Source of the DNA: JBBQXY01 sp051004815
Lineage (GTDB): Bacteria > Chloroflexota > Ktedonobacteria > Ktedonobacterales > Ktedonobacteraceae
Length of the DNA: 31,380 bases
Assembly: GCA_051004815.1 (NCBI GenBank)
Contig: JBPCJY010000203.1
Location: 1-31,380 of the forward strand
Direction: 5' to 3'
Shown here: piece by piece, positions 1 to 7,961 of the stretch
How the letters are laid out: each line of letters begins with the position of its first letter
Position numbering within the stretch: the stretch's first letter is position 1
Translations under genes and position numbers: made by a program
The notes under the pieces: model-generated
Told to the model about the DNA's origin: nothing
The model's database searches: none
Seen by the model: only the letters and a program-made list of their open reading frames with translations

Positions 1-2966
1 GTCTGGCTGATGGATGGGCGCGAGACGAGACGTACCATCATCGTCAGCGTGATGATACAGATAACCACAAGTGCCAGTAGGGCAAAACCCAGTGAAGCGG
101 GAATGATGATTTGAATCGGCGGAATGCCCTGCAAACCATAAAATGATCCGCTGCTGATTTGATTGGGTGCTCCACTGGGAGCGATGCTGGTGAAGACCAG
201 ACCAGGTATGACCAGAGCGGAGAAGATGGAGCCAAAAATGATGCCCAGCACTATGGCAGTGGCATAAATAATGGCCATCTCCCAGGTGAGTGTGCTGGCA
301 ACTTGACCAGGAGAAGCCCCCAGGGCGCGTAATACCGCGAAATTAGTCAGACGACTGCGTGTGCTGATCCACGACGAAACCAGGTTGCCGAACAGGGCCA
401 GTAGCAAGGCGGTGGTGGCACCGAGAGCCAGCACGCCCGTGAGCGATAGATAAAGCGGCTCGTGATACAGCGTATCAACCAATGCTCTTCGGTCAAAGAG
501 TGGGTCAATCTGGAGATCACCCTGGCTGAGGACTTTGCGCACATTGGTCAGGGAAGCCGGATCATCAGCGGTGCGCAGCCAGACGTAGTTCAAAGGGACA
601 ATAAAATTGCTACTGGCATAATTTTTTGTGTAGATTTTGACATAGCTCTGGTAGTCCACCAGAATACCAGGTGCAATGCTATCGGCAGAAGTGGGAATAT
701 GTTGCACCTCGGCTACGGCGGTAAAGTTCACCAGGTCATTACTTTCACCACTACCGAAATTCAAAATAAAATTCGCGCCCACGGTCAGGTGCAGCGCGTC
801 CCAGCCCGCGGCATCTACAAAGGCGGGAACGGCTTTATGCACTAGAGCCGTCGTTCGCAAAGCTCTCAGTTGCGCCATCAACGAGGGTAGTACTTGGGTG
901 GAATCTTGCTGTGTCCAGATGGCGACATTGGCAAAGGTATTGGCATCGACGGCGGTAAAGTTTACCGGCATGCCTGCCTGGCTACTGCCAACGGTGGCGG
1001 GTGTCGTATACCCCAGCGTGACAGCCTTGACGCCATGGATACGGCTATAGGCTGTCGTCGTGTCGGCTAGCTGCGCGGGCGTCAAGATATTGCTGGCAAT
1101 GGTTCCGCTGAAGTCGACACCACCCTGGTAGGCCGCGACATCGAGAATGCGCTGTGACTGCGAAGCCGTGAAGATCAGCGTGAAAAAGGCGAAAGCGGAT
1201 GCCAACGTGAGTAGCAACGTCATACGCACAGGTTGGCGTGGCGTCCGTGCCATCTGTGCCAGAGCGAGCGTTGGAGCGGCACTCTTGCCGCGTGTCGCCA
1301 ACCAGGTTCCCAGTTGCAGGATATGCGGAAAGAAGCGCAAGAAAAGCAAGATAATCGCGATCAACAGAAAGGCCGATTCCAGCAAAGTCAACGGCGAGAT
1401 CAGCAGTAGACGCAGGTGCGCGTCCAGAATACCGGAGTTGGTGAGATAGATAGAGAAGCCATAGCCTGTGAGCGCGATAATCGCGGCGATGATATCCAGG
1501 TTCAGGCGTTGCCAGAGGGGAATACGCGTCGAGCGTGCGGCCTCACGGCGCATGGACAGCATATCGCGTCCCATTGCCTGGTAAATGGCTAACACCATCG
1601 CTAGCAGCGTTGCCACAACGGCCAAAATAGCATAACCACCCAGGTTGAACGCGGCCAGGACAGCATTATTCGCGATGAGGTTGAGCGCACTCTGGTCAGT
1701 TGCGGTAAGCAAATGTTGCGCGACCAGGCGCACTAACCAGACTGCCAGCAACGGCCCCGCGATCAGCGCGACGAGTCCAACACCAATGCTCTGCACCACC
1801 AGCGAGCTGAATATTTGACGGCGACTGGCACCACGGCTATGCAGGATAGCGATCTCTTCGGACTGGCGATCAACCAGCAGGTCGGCCATCATGCTGACGA
1901 AGAAAAGCACGAGACCCAACATCAGCACCAGGAGACCGATAATGGGAAGTTGTGCCACAGAAGTGCGACTAAGATACTGCTCCAAAATATCGGATTGTTG
2001 ATAGGTCACAGTATTTTGCAAGAACGGCGATTGATTGAATTGGGGGTCATTGGTATTAGCAAGTTTGACGTTGTTAACCCCATCGATGATGGTACCCAGG
2101 TCGTTGATCGCGATACGTGAGGGGTCCAGGTGGTAGTACCAATAAACGGAGGGCGAGGTATAGAGGAACTGTCCTTTGGCGGCGCCCTGACTGCAAAGGC
2201 GTGTCAGGGCGGAGAGCAAGGTGCCATTGGAGACCAGCCCCTTGTGTGTGATGACAAAATCACTGGGCGCGTAATTGGTAAAATCGTTACCATGCCAAAA
2301 TTGGTCATTGGCGTTGGCAAGCTCAAAGATGCCAACCACATGCAGTGCTACGTTCTGGTTGAAAACACTCTGACTGGCATCAAAAAAGGGAATGCTGATC
2401 GTAAAGACCGAGCCAACGCTGACATGCAGACTGCTCGCGGCCTCTGGCAAAAGGGCGACCTCAATAATGTTGCTGTTCTCGTTGGGGAGCCGCCCTTGCA
2501 GCAGCTTTACATGCGAAGGTGCTTGTGCCATTGGTGCGCTAATCAGCCCGATAAACTTGGTGATATGTGGGCCATGCTGAACAGGAGTAGCAGGGTTCAC
2601 CAGGATATCTTTCGTCTCGATAGAAAATTGCGAGCTGCCAAGAAATGGCCCCAAATTCTGCTGGAGCTTGTGATTAAGGCTTTGCGTGGCCTTGTTAATG
2701 ATGGGAGTAGCTATTTGTTTAGAATCACTGCTGACGACGATATCGGTCGTTTGCGAGGACAGGGTGAGAACGCCGCGCAGTCCCGCGCTCATGGCAACCT
2801 GCGCATAGAGTGGTACCGCGCAGACGAGCATAACGGCGGCGACAATACCCGCGCCAATGACCAGCAGCAACCCCCATGTCTGGCGCAACTGCCACCGAGC
2901 CAACGTCAGCGTCGGGAAAAACGCAGCACCGCTACTTTGACGATCTATTTTCGTTAAATGGCCCAT
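1..2966 (-). CDS. FtsX-family ABC transporter permease, large, C-terminus cut by the window edge
   Basis: A reading frame open from the ATG at 2966 to the left edge (at least 988 codons, no in-frame stop found by eye). Seen: a basic N-terminus and one membrane segment (about residues 30-53), a large soluble domain (about 54-334), a first hydrophobic FtsX block from about 335 with the motif ILHSRGASRRQ near 372, further membrane helices, a second soluble domain (about 605-835), and a second FtsX block from about 840 with the classic coupling-loop motif LRALGASPGQV near 882. This is the two-module layout of FtsX/MacB-type permeases, which work with a separate ABC ATPase in export or envelope remodelling. 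The ATPase is not in the window and may lie beyond the left edge. An AAGGGG ribosome site sits about 6 nt before the start. The gene begins 23 nt after the kinase stop, so the two are probably co-transcribed. Substrate unknown. Confidence 0.9.
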   Translation of the reverse strand, partial: MGHLTKIDRQSSGAAFFPTLTLARWQLRQTWGLLLVIGAGIVAAVMLVCAVPLYAQVAMSAGLRGVLTLSSQTTDIVVSSDSKQIATPIINKATQSLNHKLQQNLGPFLGSSQFSIETKDILVNPATPVQHGPHITKFIGLISAPMAQAPSHVKLLQGRLPNENSNIIEVALLPEAASSLHVSVGSVFTISIPFFDASQSVFNQNVALHVVGIFELANANDQFWHGNDFTNYAPSDFVITHKGLVSNGTLLSALTRLCSQGAAKGQFLYTSPSVYWYYHLDPSRIAINDLGTIIDGVNNVKLANTNDPQFNQSPFLQNTVTYQQSDILEQYLSRTSVAQLPIIGLLVLMLGLVLFFVSMMADLLVDRQSEEIAILHSRGASRRQIFSSLVVQSIGVGLVALIAGPLLAVWLVRLVAQHLLTATDQSALNLIANNAVLAAFNLGGYAILAVVATLLAMVLAIYQAMGRDMLSMRREAARSTRIPLWQRLNLDIIAAIIALTGYGFSIYLTNSGILDAHLRLLLISPLTLLESAFLLIAIILLFLRFFPHILQLGTWLATRGKSAAPTLALAQMARTPRQPVRMTLLLTLASAFAFFTLIFTASQSQRILDVAAYQGGVDFSGTIASNILTPAQLADTTTAYSRIHGVKAVTLGYTTPATVGSSQAGMPVNFTAVDANTFANVAIWTQQDSTQVLPSLMAQLRALRTTALVHKAVPAFVDAAGWDALHLTVGANFILNFGSGESNDLVNFTAVAEVQHIPTSADSIAPGILVDYQSYVKIYTKNYASSNFIVPLNYVWLRTADDPASLTNVRKVLSQGDLQIDPLFDRRALVDTLYHEPLYLSLTGVLALGATTALLLALFGNLVSSWISTRSRLTNFAVLRALGASPGQVASTLTWEMAIIYATAIVLGIIFGSIFSALVIPGLVFTSIAPSGAPNQISSGSFYGLQGIPPIQIIIPASLGFALLALVVICIITLTMMVRLVSRPSISQ

Positions 2967-2989
2967 GACAACCCCTTAAAATACCTATC

Positions 2990-3502
2990 TTACCTTTGTA
3001 TAACATCAATCACCGCGTCCATATCCGCCTCTTTTAAAATATGCACCTGCGGCCAGCCCTCTTTGGGTGCATCCACGATGGCCTGTTTGAGCAACCCGTC
3101 ATGATACGCAATCACGGCCTCACCTACGCGCCGCGTACGTTGCCGATCTCGTTGCAAACAGATGGCGGTCGGAATATCAAAAATGAGCAAGCAGGTATAG
3201 TAGCCATAGTGTAGGGCCAGTTCGCGCAATTGGTGCCGCGCATCCGCGTGCAATGCCGTGCTGTCCGCCACCGTAAAACGCCCCAAATACATGCGCTTAC
3301 GTATAATATAATAGAAAAGGTCGAAGGTGTCGCGGTTGACATGCTGGTTAGTGACATCATCGCAGATCAGTTCGCGGCAATGGTCGGATGATACGATGGT
3401 GGTAGCCGCGAACCGTTGTGCCGCGAACGTGCTTTTGCCACACCCCGCCGGGCCACACAGCACCAAAAGGGTACGTCGAGGAACCTGTATTTTCACCGGC
3501 AT
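2990..3502 (-). CDS. Stand-alone Pnkp-type polynucleotide 5'-kinase / P-loop kinase
   Basis: 170 residues forming a single P-loop phosphotransferase domain. Seen: Walker A GPAGCGKST (17-25), an SSDHCRELICDD block with Asp40 and Arg43, a VADST segment (79-83), and an arginine-rich lid around 118-125 (RDRQRTRR). This order and spacing match the kinase module of bacterial Pnkp, the RNA-repair enzyme of the Clostridium thermocellum type, in which an SSD-x-CR motif supplies the general base and a lid arginine pair binds phosphate. The phosphatase and ligase modules of Pnkp are absent and no Hen1 partner is seen nearby. Inferred activity: ATP-dependent phosphorylation of a 5'-OH nucleic acid end, or of another small substrate. 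The start is the ATG at 3502, with GGAGGG about 12 nt upstream. It lies directly before the permease in the same direction and divergent from alaS. Confidence 0.8.
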   Translation of the reverse strand: MPVKIQVPRRTLLVLCGPAGCGKSTFAAQRFAATTIVSSDHCRELICDDVTNQHVNRDTFDLFYYIIRKRMYLGRFTVADSTALHADARHQLRELALHYGYYTCLLIFDIPTAICLQRDRQRTRRVGEAVIAYHDGLLKQAIVDAPKEGWPQVHILKEADMDAVIDVIQR

Positions 3503-3524
3503 ATACTGCTTGCTCCCTCCATTA

Positions 3525-3553
3525 TTGCGCTGCTTCCCTTCCTCTGGTATAAT
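3525..3553 (+). promoter_or_regulatory. Probable sigma-70-type promoter for alaS
   Basis: TTGCGC (3525-3530), a 17-bp spacer and a perfect TATAAT (3548-3553). It would give a transcript starting near 3560 and a leader of about 200 nt before the alaS start. The -10 box is consensus and the -35 box is partial. Confidence 0.5.
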
Positions 3554-3671
3554 GCTCGTGCATACGTGTAACCGCTTCGCGTAAGGATGCGCTTATATGC
3601 GGCCTTAAGGTATCTTACAATATATGATGCATCCGTTGGGACACTGTCGGCGCACTCCCCAGGACACCTGC

Positions 3672-3732
3672 AGCTATCCCTGATTATACAACTGTCGAGT
3701 GTACTAACTAACCATTCCCGTGAGGGATAGCT
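3672..3732 (+). promoter_or_regulatory. Long-loop inverted repeat in the alaS leader
   Basis: AGCTATCCCT (3672-3681) and its exact complement AGGGATAGCT (3723-3732) are separated by 41 nt. The 3' arm can instead form a small hairpin with TCCC at 3716-3719 (TCCC-GTGA-GGGA), so two mutually exclusive folds exist a few bases before the alaS ribosome site. It may be a leader control element or an operator. It does not match a T-box. Confidence 0.35.
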
Positions 3733-3758
3733 TATAGAGAGAGAATGAGGGGCATGAC

Positions 3759-6404
3759 GTGTCTGTAGAGATAAAAATAACAAGTACCGAAATCCGTGCG
3801 CGTTACCTGGATTACTTTGCCAGTAAAGGCCATCTCAAAGTACCCAGTTCGTCGCTCATACCACGTAACGACCCCACGGTGCTGCTGACGACGGCTGGCA
3901 TGCAGCAGATGATCCCCTACTTTTTAGGGCGCGAGACACCTCCTGCCCTATTGATGACCTCAGCCCAAAAATGTTTTCGCACCACCGATATTGAGCTGGT
4001 CGGCAACGAGCGTACATTGACCTTCTTTGAGATGTTGGGTAACTTCTCGGTGGGCGAGTACTTCAAGCGGGAGGCCATTACCTACGCCTGGGACTTTCTA
4101 ACCCACGTGCTGCAATTGCCCGCGCACCTCTTGCATCCAACCGTCCATCCAGAGGACGACGAAGCTCCGCGCTATTGGACGGAAGTGGCTGGCTTTCCCG
4201 ATGAGGCCATCGTGCGACTGGAAGATAACTGGTGGGGACCTCCCGGCACGTCTGGTCCCTGCGGCCCCGACTCCGAGATCTACTTTGATCGCGGTGAAGA
4301 GCACGGCTGCGGGCGAGCGGATTGTAAGCCTGGCTGCGACTGCGAACGCTACCTGGAAATATGGAACCTCGTCTTCATGCAATACTTCCAGGACCTCGAA
4401 GGCAAGCGCACGCCCCTGCCCAAGAAGAATATCGACACTGGCATGGGCCTCGAACGGCTCACCATGGTCTTGCAGAAGAAAGAATCGGTCTTCGATACCG
4501 ACATTTTCCGTGCCATCATTGATCGTTTTGCTGCCCTCGCTGGTACCTCTTATGGTAACAATGCTAAGAACGATGCCTCCCTGCGCGTCATCGCCGATCA
4601 TGGCCGTGCCCTTGTCTTCCTGGCAGCCGACGGTGTGTTGCCCAGCAACGAGGGGCGTGGCTACATCTTCCGCCGCCTCCTGCGCCGTGCCGTGCGCCAT
4701 GGCAAGCTGCTGGGCCTGGACAAACCGTTCCTTTCAGAAGCGGCGGATACCGTGATCAACTTGATGAAAAGCCACTACGTCGAACTTGGCTTACAGCGCG
4801 ACCGCATCGTCGAAATTTTGAGCCTGGAGGAGAAAAAGTTTAACCAGACCCTCAACGCTGGTCTGATTCTGCTCACCAACCTGTTGGAAGAGGTCAAGCA
4901 AAAGGGGCAGCATGCCATTCCTGGTGATGCGGCCTTTAAGCTCTATGATACCCATGGCTTCCCACTGGAATTGACGCAGGAGGTGGCTGCCGAACATGGT
5001 CTCACTGTCGATGTAGCTGGCTTTGAGCAGGCCATGCAACGCCAGCAGGAGCGCAGCCGCTCGACCAACGTCTTTGTCCAGGGTCAGGACGACCAGGCCT
5101 TGACGGAACTGTTGCAGCGCGTCGGCCCCACCGAATTTACTGGCTATCAAGGAATTACTGGCAGCAGTAAAGTGATCGGCCTGATTGTGGATGGTGCCGC
5201 GGTAGAGAGCATCAGTACGCCTCAGCGTGCATTGTTGCTGCTCGACTCTACCCCGTTCTATGCTGAGAGCGGTGGACAGATTGGCGATCATGGCGATATC
5301 ACTGGCAACGTTGGTGTCTTCCATGTCGAAGATACGCAACGTCCGCTCAAAGGTCTCATCGTTCACTACGGACAGATGAGTGCGGGTTATCTGCGTGTTG
5401 GTGATGAGGTACAGGCCAGCGTCATAGCGCAGCGTCGCGAAGGTACTATGCGCAACCACAGTGCGACCCATCTACTCCATAAAGCCTTGCGTGACCTGAT
5501 TGGGCCACAGGTAGAGCAACGCGGTTCCCTGGTAGAGCCAGAGCGACTGCGTTTCGACTTTACCTGTCCGCGTGCGCTCACCCGTTCGGAGTTGGCGCAA
5601 GTTGACGAACAAATAAATCGCTGGATTCGGGCCGATTTCCCCGTTCATACTACTATCATGCCTTTAGAGCAGGCCCTGACTACGGGAGCCATGGCTCTCT
5701 TTGGCGAAAAGTATGAGAGCAGCGTGCGTGTCGTCTCCATGGGCAGCAGCACCGAACTGTGCGGTGGCACCCATTGTGCCGCCACTGGTCAGATCGGCGT
5801 GTACATTACCATCCAGGAGACCAGCGTAGCAGCTGGTATTCGCCGTATCGAAGCTTTGACCGGACGAGCCGCCGAGGCGTATCTGCGCCGTCGCAATGCC
5901 ACGGTAGAAGCCGTCGCTGCGACATTGCAGACGCAGCCCGATACGCTGGAGAGTCGCGTGGAACAACTTGTCCAGGATTTGACAGCCGCTCGCCGCCTGA
6001 TCGCGCAATACCAGCGTGATAACGCCTCGCGACAGGCTGAGCAGCTCGTCCAGCATGCCGAGGAAGTGGCTGGCATTCCCGTCGTCGCTACCACCGTGGA
6101 TGTAGCTGATGACAAGGTGCTGCGTGAGATGGGCGATATTGTTCGCGGCAAGCTGAGTCATCCTAGCGTGGTTGTCCTGGCCGCCAACTACGGTGAACGT
6201 ATCGGCATTCAGGTCAGCGTCGATGCCGCCCTCACCAAACGTGGCCTCCATGCCGGCAAAATTGCTAGCGTCGTCGGCGAGCGACTGGGCGGCAAAGGTG
6301 GTGGTCGGCCCGAATCGGCCCAGGGCGGTGGCAAGAACAAAGCCGAACTGGGTGCAGCCCTCGACCTCGTCGCCAAATTCGTCCGCGACAACGTCAAGCA
6401 ATAA
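3759..6404 (+). CDS. alaS: Alanyl-tRNA synthetase
   Basis: 881 residues, the usual AlaRS length. The enzyme charges tRNA-Ala with alanine in the cytoplasm and edits mischarged serine and glycine. Seen: an N-terminal class II catalytic domain beginning with the typical IRARYLDYF region and motif 2 (CFRTTDIELVGNERTLTFFE), the editing-site NHSATHLLHKAL with His567 and His571, the zinc-binding CGGTHC at 668-673, and a C-terminal DHHA1 region with the glycine-rich GGKGGGRPESAQGG. The start is a GTG at 3759, preceded by AGGGG about 6 nt upstream. An overlapping ATG at 3754 opens only a four-codon frame. It is the first gene of the plus-strand run that leads to ruvX and mltG. All key residues I could check are present. 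Confidence 0.97.
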   Translation: MSVEIKITSTEIRARYLDYFASKGHLKVPSSSLIPRNDPTVLLTTAGMQQMIPYFLGRETPPALLMTSAQKCFRTTDIELVGNERTLTFFEMLGNFSVGEYFKREAITYAWDFLTHVLQLPAHLLHPTVHPEDDEAPRYWTEVAGFPDEAIVRLEDNWWGPPGTSGPCGPDSEIYFDRGEEHGCGRADCKPGCDCERYLEIWNLVFMQYFQDLEGKRTPLPKKNIDTGMGLERLTMVLQKKESVFDTDIFRAIIDRFAALAGTSYGNNAKNDASLRVIADHGRALVFLAADGVLPSNEGRGYIFRRLLRRAVRHGKLLGLDKPFLSEAADTVINLMKSHYVELGLQRDRIVEILSLEEKKFNQTLNAGLILLTNLLEEVKQKGQHAIPGDAAFKLYDTHGFPLELTQEVAAEHGLTVDVAGFEQAMQRQQERSRSTNVFVQGQDDQALTELLQRVGPTEFTGYQGITGSSKVIGLIVDGAAVESISTPQRALLLLDSTPFYAESGGQIGDHGDITGNVGVFHVEDTQRPLKGLIVHYGQMSAGYLRVGDEVQASVIAQRREGTMRNHSATHLLHKALRDLIGPQVEQRGSLVEPERLRFDFTCPRALTRSELAQVDEQINRWIRADFPVHTTIMPLEQALTTGAMALFGEKYESSVRVVSMGSSTELCGGTHCAATGQIGVYITIQETSVAAGIRRIEALTGRAAEAYLRRRNATVEAVAATLQTQPDTLESRVEQLVQDLTAARRLIAQYQRDNASRQAEQLVQHAEEVAGIPVVATTVDVADDKVLREMGDIVRGKLSHPSVVVLAANYGERIGIQVSVDAALTKRGLHAGKIASVVGERLGGKGGGRPESAQGGGKNKAELGAALDLVAKFVRDNVKQ

Positions 6405-6411
6405 TCATCCT

Positions 6412-6440
6412 TTGCTAGCGAACGGATTTTGTGCTATAAC
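6412..6440 (+). promoter_or_regulatory. Candidate promoter for the FtsA-like gene
   Basis: TTGCTA (6412-6417), 17-bp spacer, TATAAC (6435-6440), in the gap after alaS. The FtsA-like gene may therefore be transcribed independently of alaS, with a start near 6447. Confidence 0.45.
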
Positions 6441-6490
6441 GTACAAGACATGCACAAGCGAAATTTGTACTGTCGCATATTCATTATAGA

Positions 6491-7882
6491 ATGGCACTTC
6501 ATTACCATAGTTGGGATTTATTACGAATGAAGAATCTCTTTCAAAGTCTGCGCAACCTCCTTTCGAGAAGACAAGAAGAGAACGGGTTTTACTACGGCCA
6601 CGACGGGGCGTATGACGAAGACGAAGAACCGCTTCCTCCCACTGGAGGAGGAGATGGAGAACGTCATCTTTTCACTGCGCTCGATATCGGCACCGCCTTC
6701 GCGAAGGCTATAATCATTGAAGTACATGATGACCAGGCGGTCGTGTTAGGCGTGGGGCGACATCCACAGAGCTATTCCCACATGTCGGATGGCATTGTTA
6801 CCGACATCTCAGGCGTCATTGCCAACTGTAATGAGGCTTTGATCAAAGCCGAAAAATCGGCGGGCGGCGTCGTCGCGCCCGCCGCGGTCATTGGCATCGC
6901 AGGTGAGTTGGTTAAGGGTAGCTCAATCATGGTGAGTAAGCAACGTCAGCACCCGGCCAATCCGATTTCGCCCGAGGAGCTAGAGGGGTTAATTACAAAA
7001 GCTCAGAATACCTTGCTGAAAAGTGCCAGGGATCGTATTGCTGCCGAAACAGGCTACCAGAATATTGAAGTGCGCTTGACCAATGCCGCGGTGATCTCCG
7101 TCCGTATCGATGGGCAGACTGTGGCAAACCCGATAGGCTTTCGTGGGCGGCATTTTACACTCACACTCTTTAGTGCCTTTGCTCCACTTATGCAGTTGGG
7201 CGCGTTAGAAACTGTTGCCCAGGGCTTGGACCTGACGCTGGTGACAATAGTGACGGAGCCATATGCGCTGGCCCGTTGCTTGAGCACCAACGCTGGCACA
7301 GATACGGGCGCAATCTTCATCGACATCGGTGGTGGTACCACCGATATTGCTCTGGTACGCCAGGGCGGCATTGAGGAGACACGCATGTTTGCCCTCGGAG
7401 GCCGCACCTTTACGCGTCGGCTGGCAACCGGCAAAGGTATCTCCATCAAGGAGGCGGAGAAGCTGAAATTAAACTACAGCAACGGCAATATCAAGGGCGG
7501 TGACCGTGACGAGTTGCAGGCCATTCTCGCTCCCGAATGCCAAACCTGGATGGATAGTGTCGAATTGCTGATTGAGGAATTATCCAAGGGCGAGTTATTG
7601 CCACCAGCAATCTATACCGTTGGCGGCGGCTCGGCATTGCCAGACCTGTGCCAAAAGCTCGAAAGCTTTCCTTGGACGGAACGACTCCCGTTTGCCCGTC
7701 AGCCAATTATACAAACGGTGCAACCGGAGATGGTTTCCAGTATCTCTGATCCTCACGAATTGCTGAAGGACGCACAAGATATCACACCAATGGCTTTAGC
7801 CTATCAAGCTATTGAGCTGCAAAACGAAAACGATATCCTGGAACGGACACTCTACCGGGTCATTCATAACATGCATATCTAA
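6491..7882 (+). CDS. FtsA/PilM-like actin-fold ATPase
   Basis: 463 residues of the FtsA/PilM/MreB actin superfamily. Seen: an N-terminal acidic, glycine-rich extension (about 1-60), the phosphate-1 motif DIGTAFAKA (65-73), an SHS2-like insertion following it, the phosphate-2 motif IDIGGGTTD (277-285), then an ALGGRTFT segment and a GGGSALPD adenosine-type motif near 380. These mark an ATP-binding actin-like protein that in known relatives polymerises and links FtsZ or a pilus machine to the membrane. The C-terminal end, with its mix of leucine, isoleucine and basic residues, could be an amphipathic membrane helix, as in FtsA, but this is uncertain. An in-frame ATG at 6527 is a possible alternative start; neither has a strong ribosome site. 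The next gene follows after 79 nt and is a membrane protein, suggesting a partner pair. It could be the main FtsA or a second paralogue; no FtsZ gene is in the window. Confidence 0.8.
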   Translation: MALHYHSWDLLRMKNLFQSLRNLLSRRQEENGFYYGHDGAYDEDEEPLPPTGGGDGERHLFTALDIGTAFAKAIIIEVHDDQAVVLGVGRHPQSYSHMSDGIVTDISGVIANCNEALIKAEKSAGGVVAPAAVIGIAGELVKGSSIMVSKQRQHPANPISPEELEGLITKAQNTLLKSARDRIAAETGYQNIEVRLTNAAVISVRIDGQTVANPIGFRGRHFTLTLFSAFAPLMQLGALETVAQGLDLTLVTIVTEPYALARCLSTNAGTDTGAIFIDIGGGTTDIALVRQGGIEETRMFALGGRTFTRRLATGKGISIKEAEKLKLNYSNGNIKGGDRDELQAILAPECQTWMDSVELLIEELSKGELLPPAIYTVGGGSALPDLCQKLESFPWTERLPFARQPIIQTVQPEMVSSISDPHELLKDAQDITPMALAYQAIELQNENDILERTLYRVIHNMHI

Positions 7883-7961
7883 GTCATGCTGCATGTATCC
7901 AATGCGGCCTTCCTGTCACTGCGATAGGATTGTACGCACACACGTAGGGGGTGAAGGGCAT

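Larger units (their letters stand above)
3503..3758. other. Divergent intergenic region between the kinase gene and alaS
   Basis: 256 bases without a convincing gene. It holds the probable alaS promoter near 3525-3553 and a 10-bp inverted repeat at 3672-3732 just before alaS. No T-box antiterminator consensus (AGGGTGG-type) is visible, and I see no tRNA. Confidence 0.6.

Noticed and set aside
2130..2957. Plus-strand open frame of 275 codons, and others at 462-845 and 1815-2120
   Set aside because: They lie antisense, in the same codon register, to the FtsX permease, which has clear membrane helices and motifs; the plus-strand translations have no recognisable character.
3503..3758. T-box riboswitch for alaS
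   Set aside because: The conserved T-box antiterminator sequence and a terminator are not seen in the leader.
7812..7961. Upstream in-frame start for the baseplate-J-like protein
   Set aside because: It overlaps the FtsA-like gene, encodes cysteine-rich non-homologous-looking residues, and a good ribosome site sits before the ATG at 7962.
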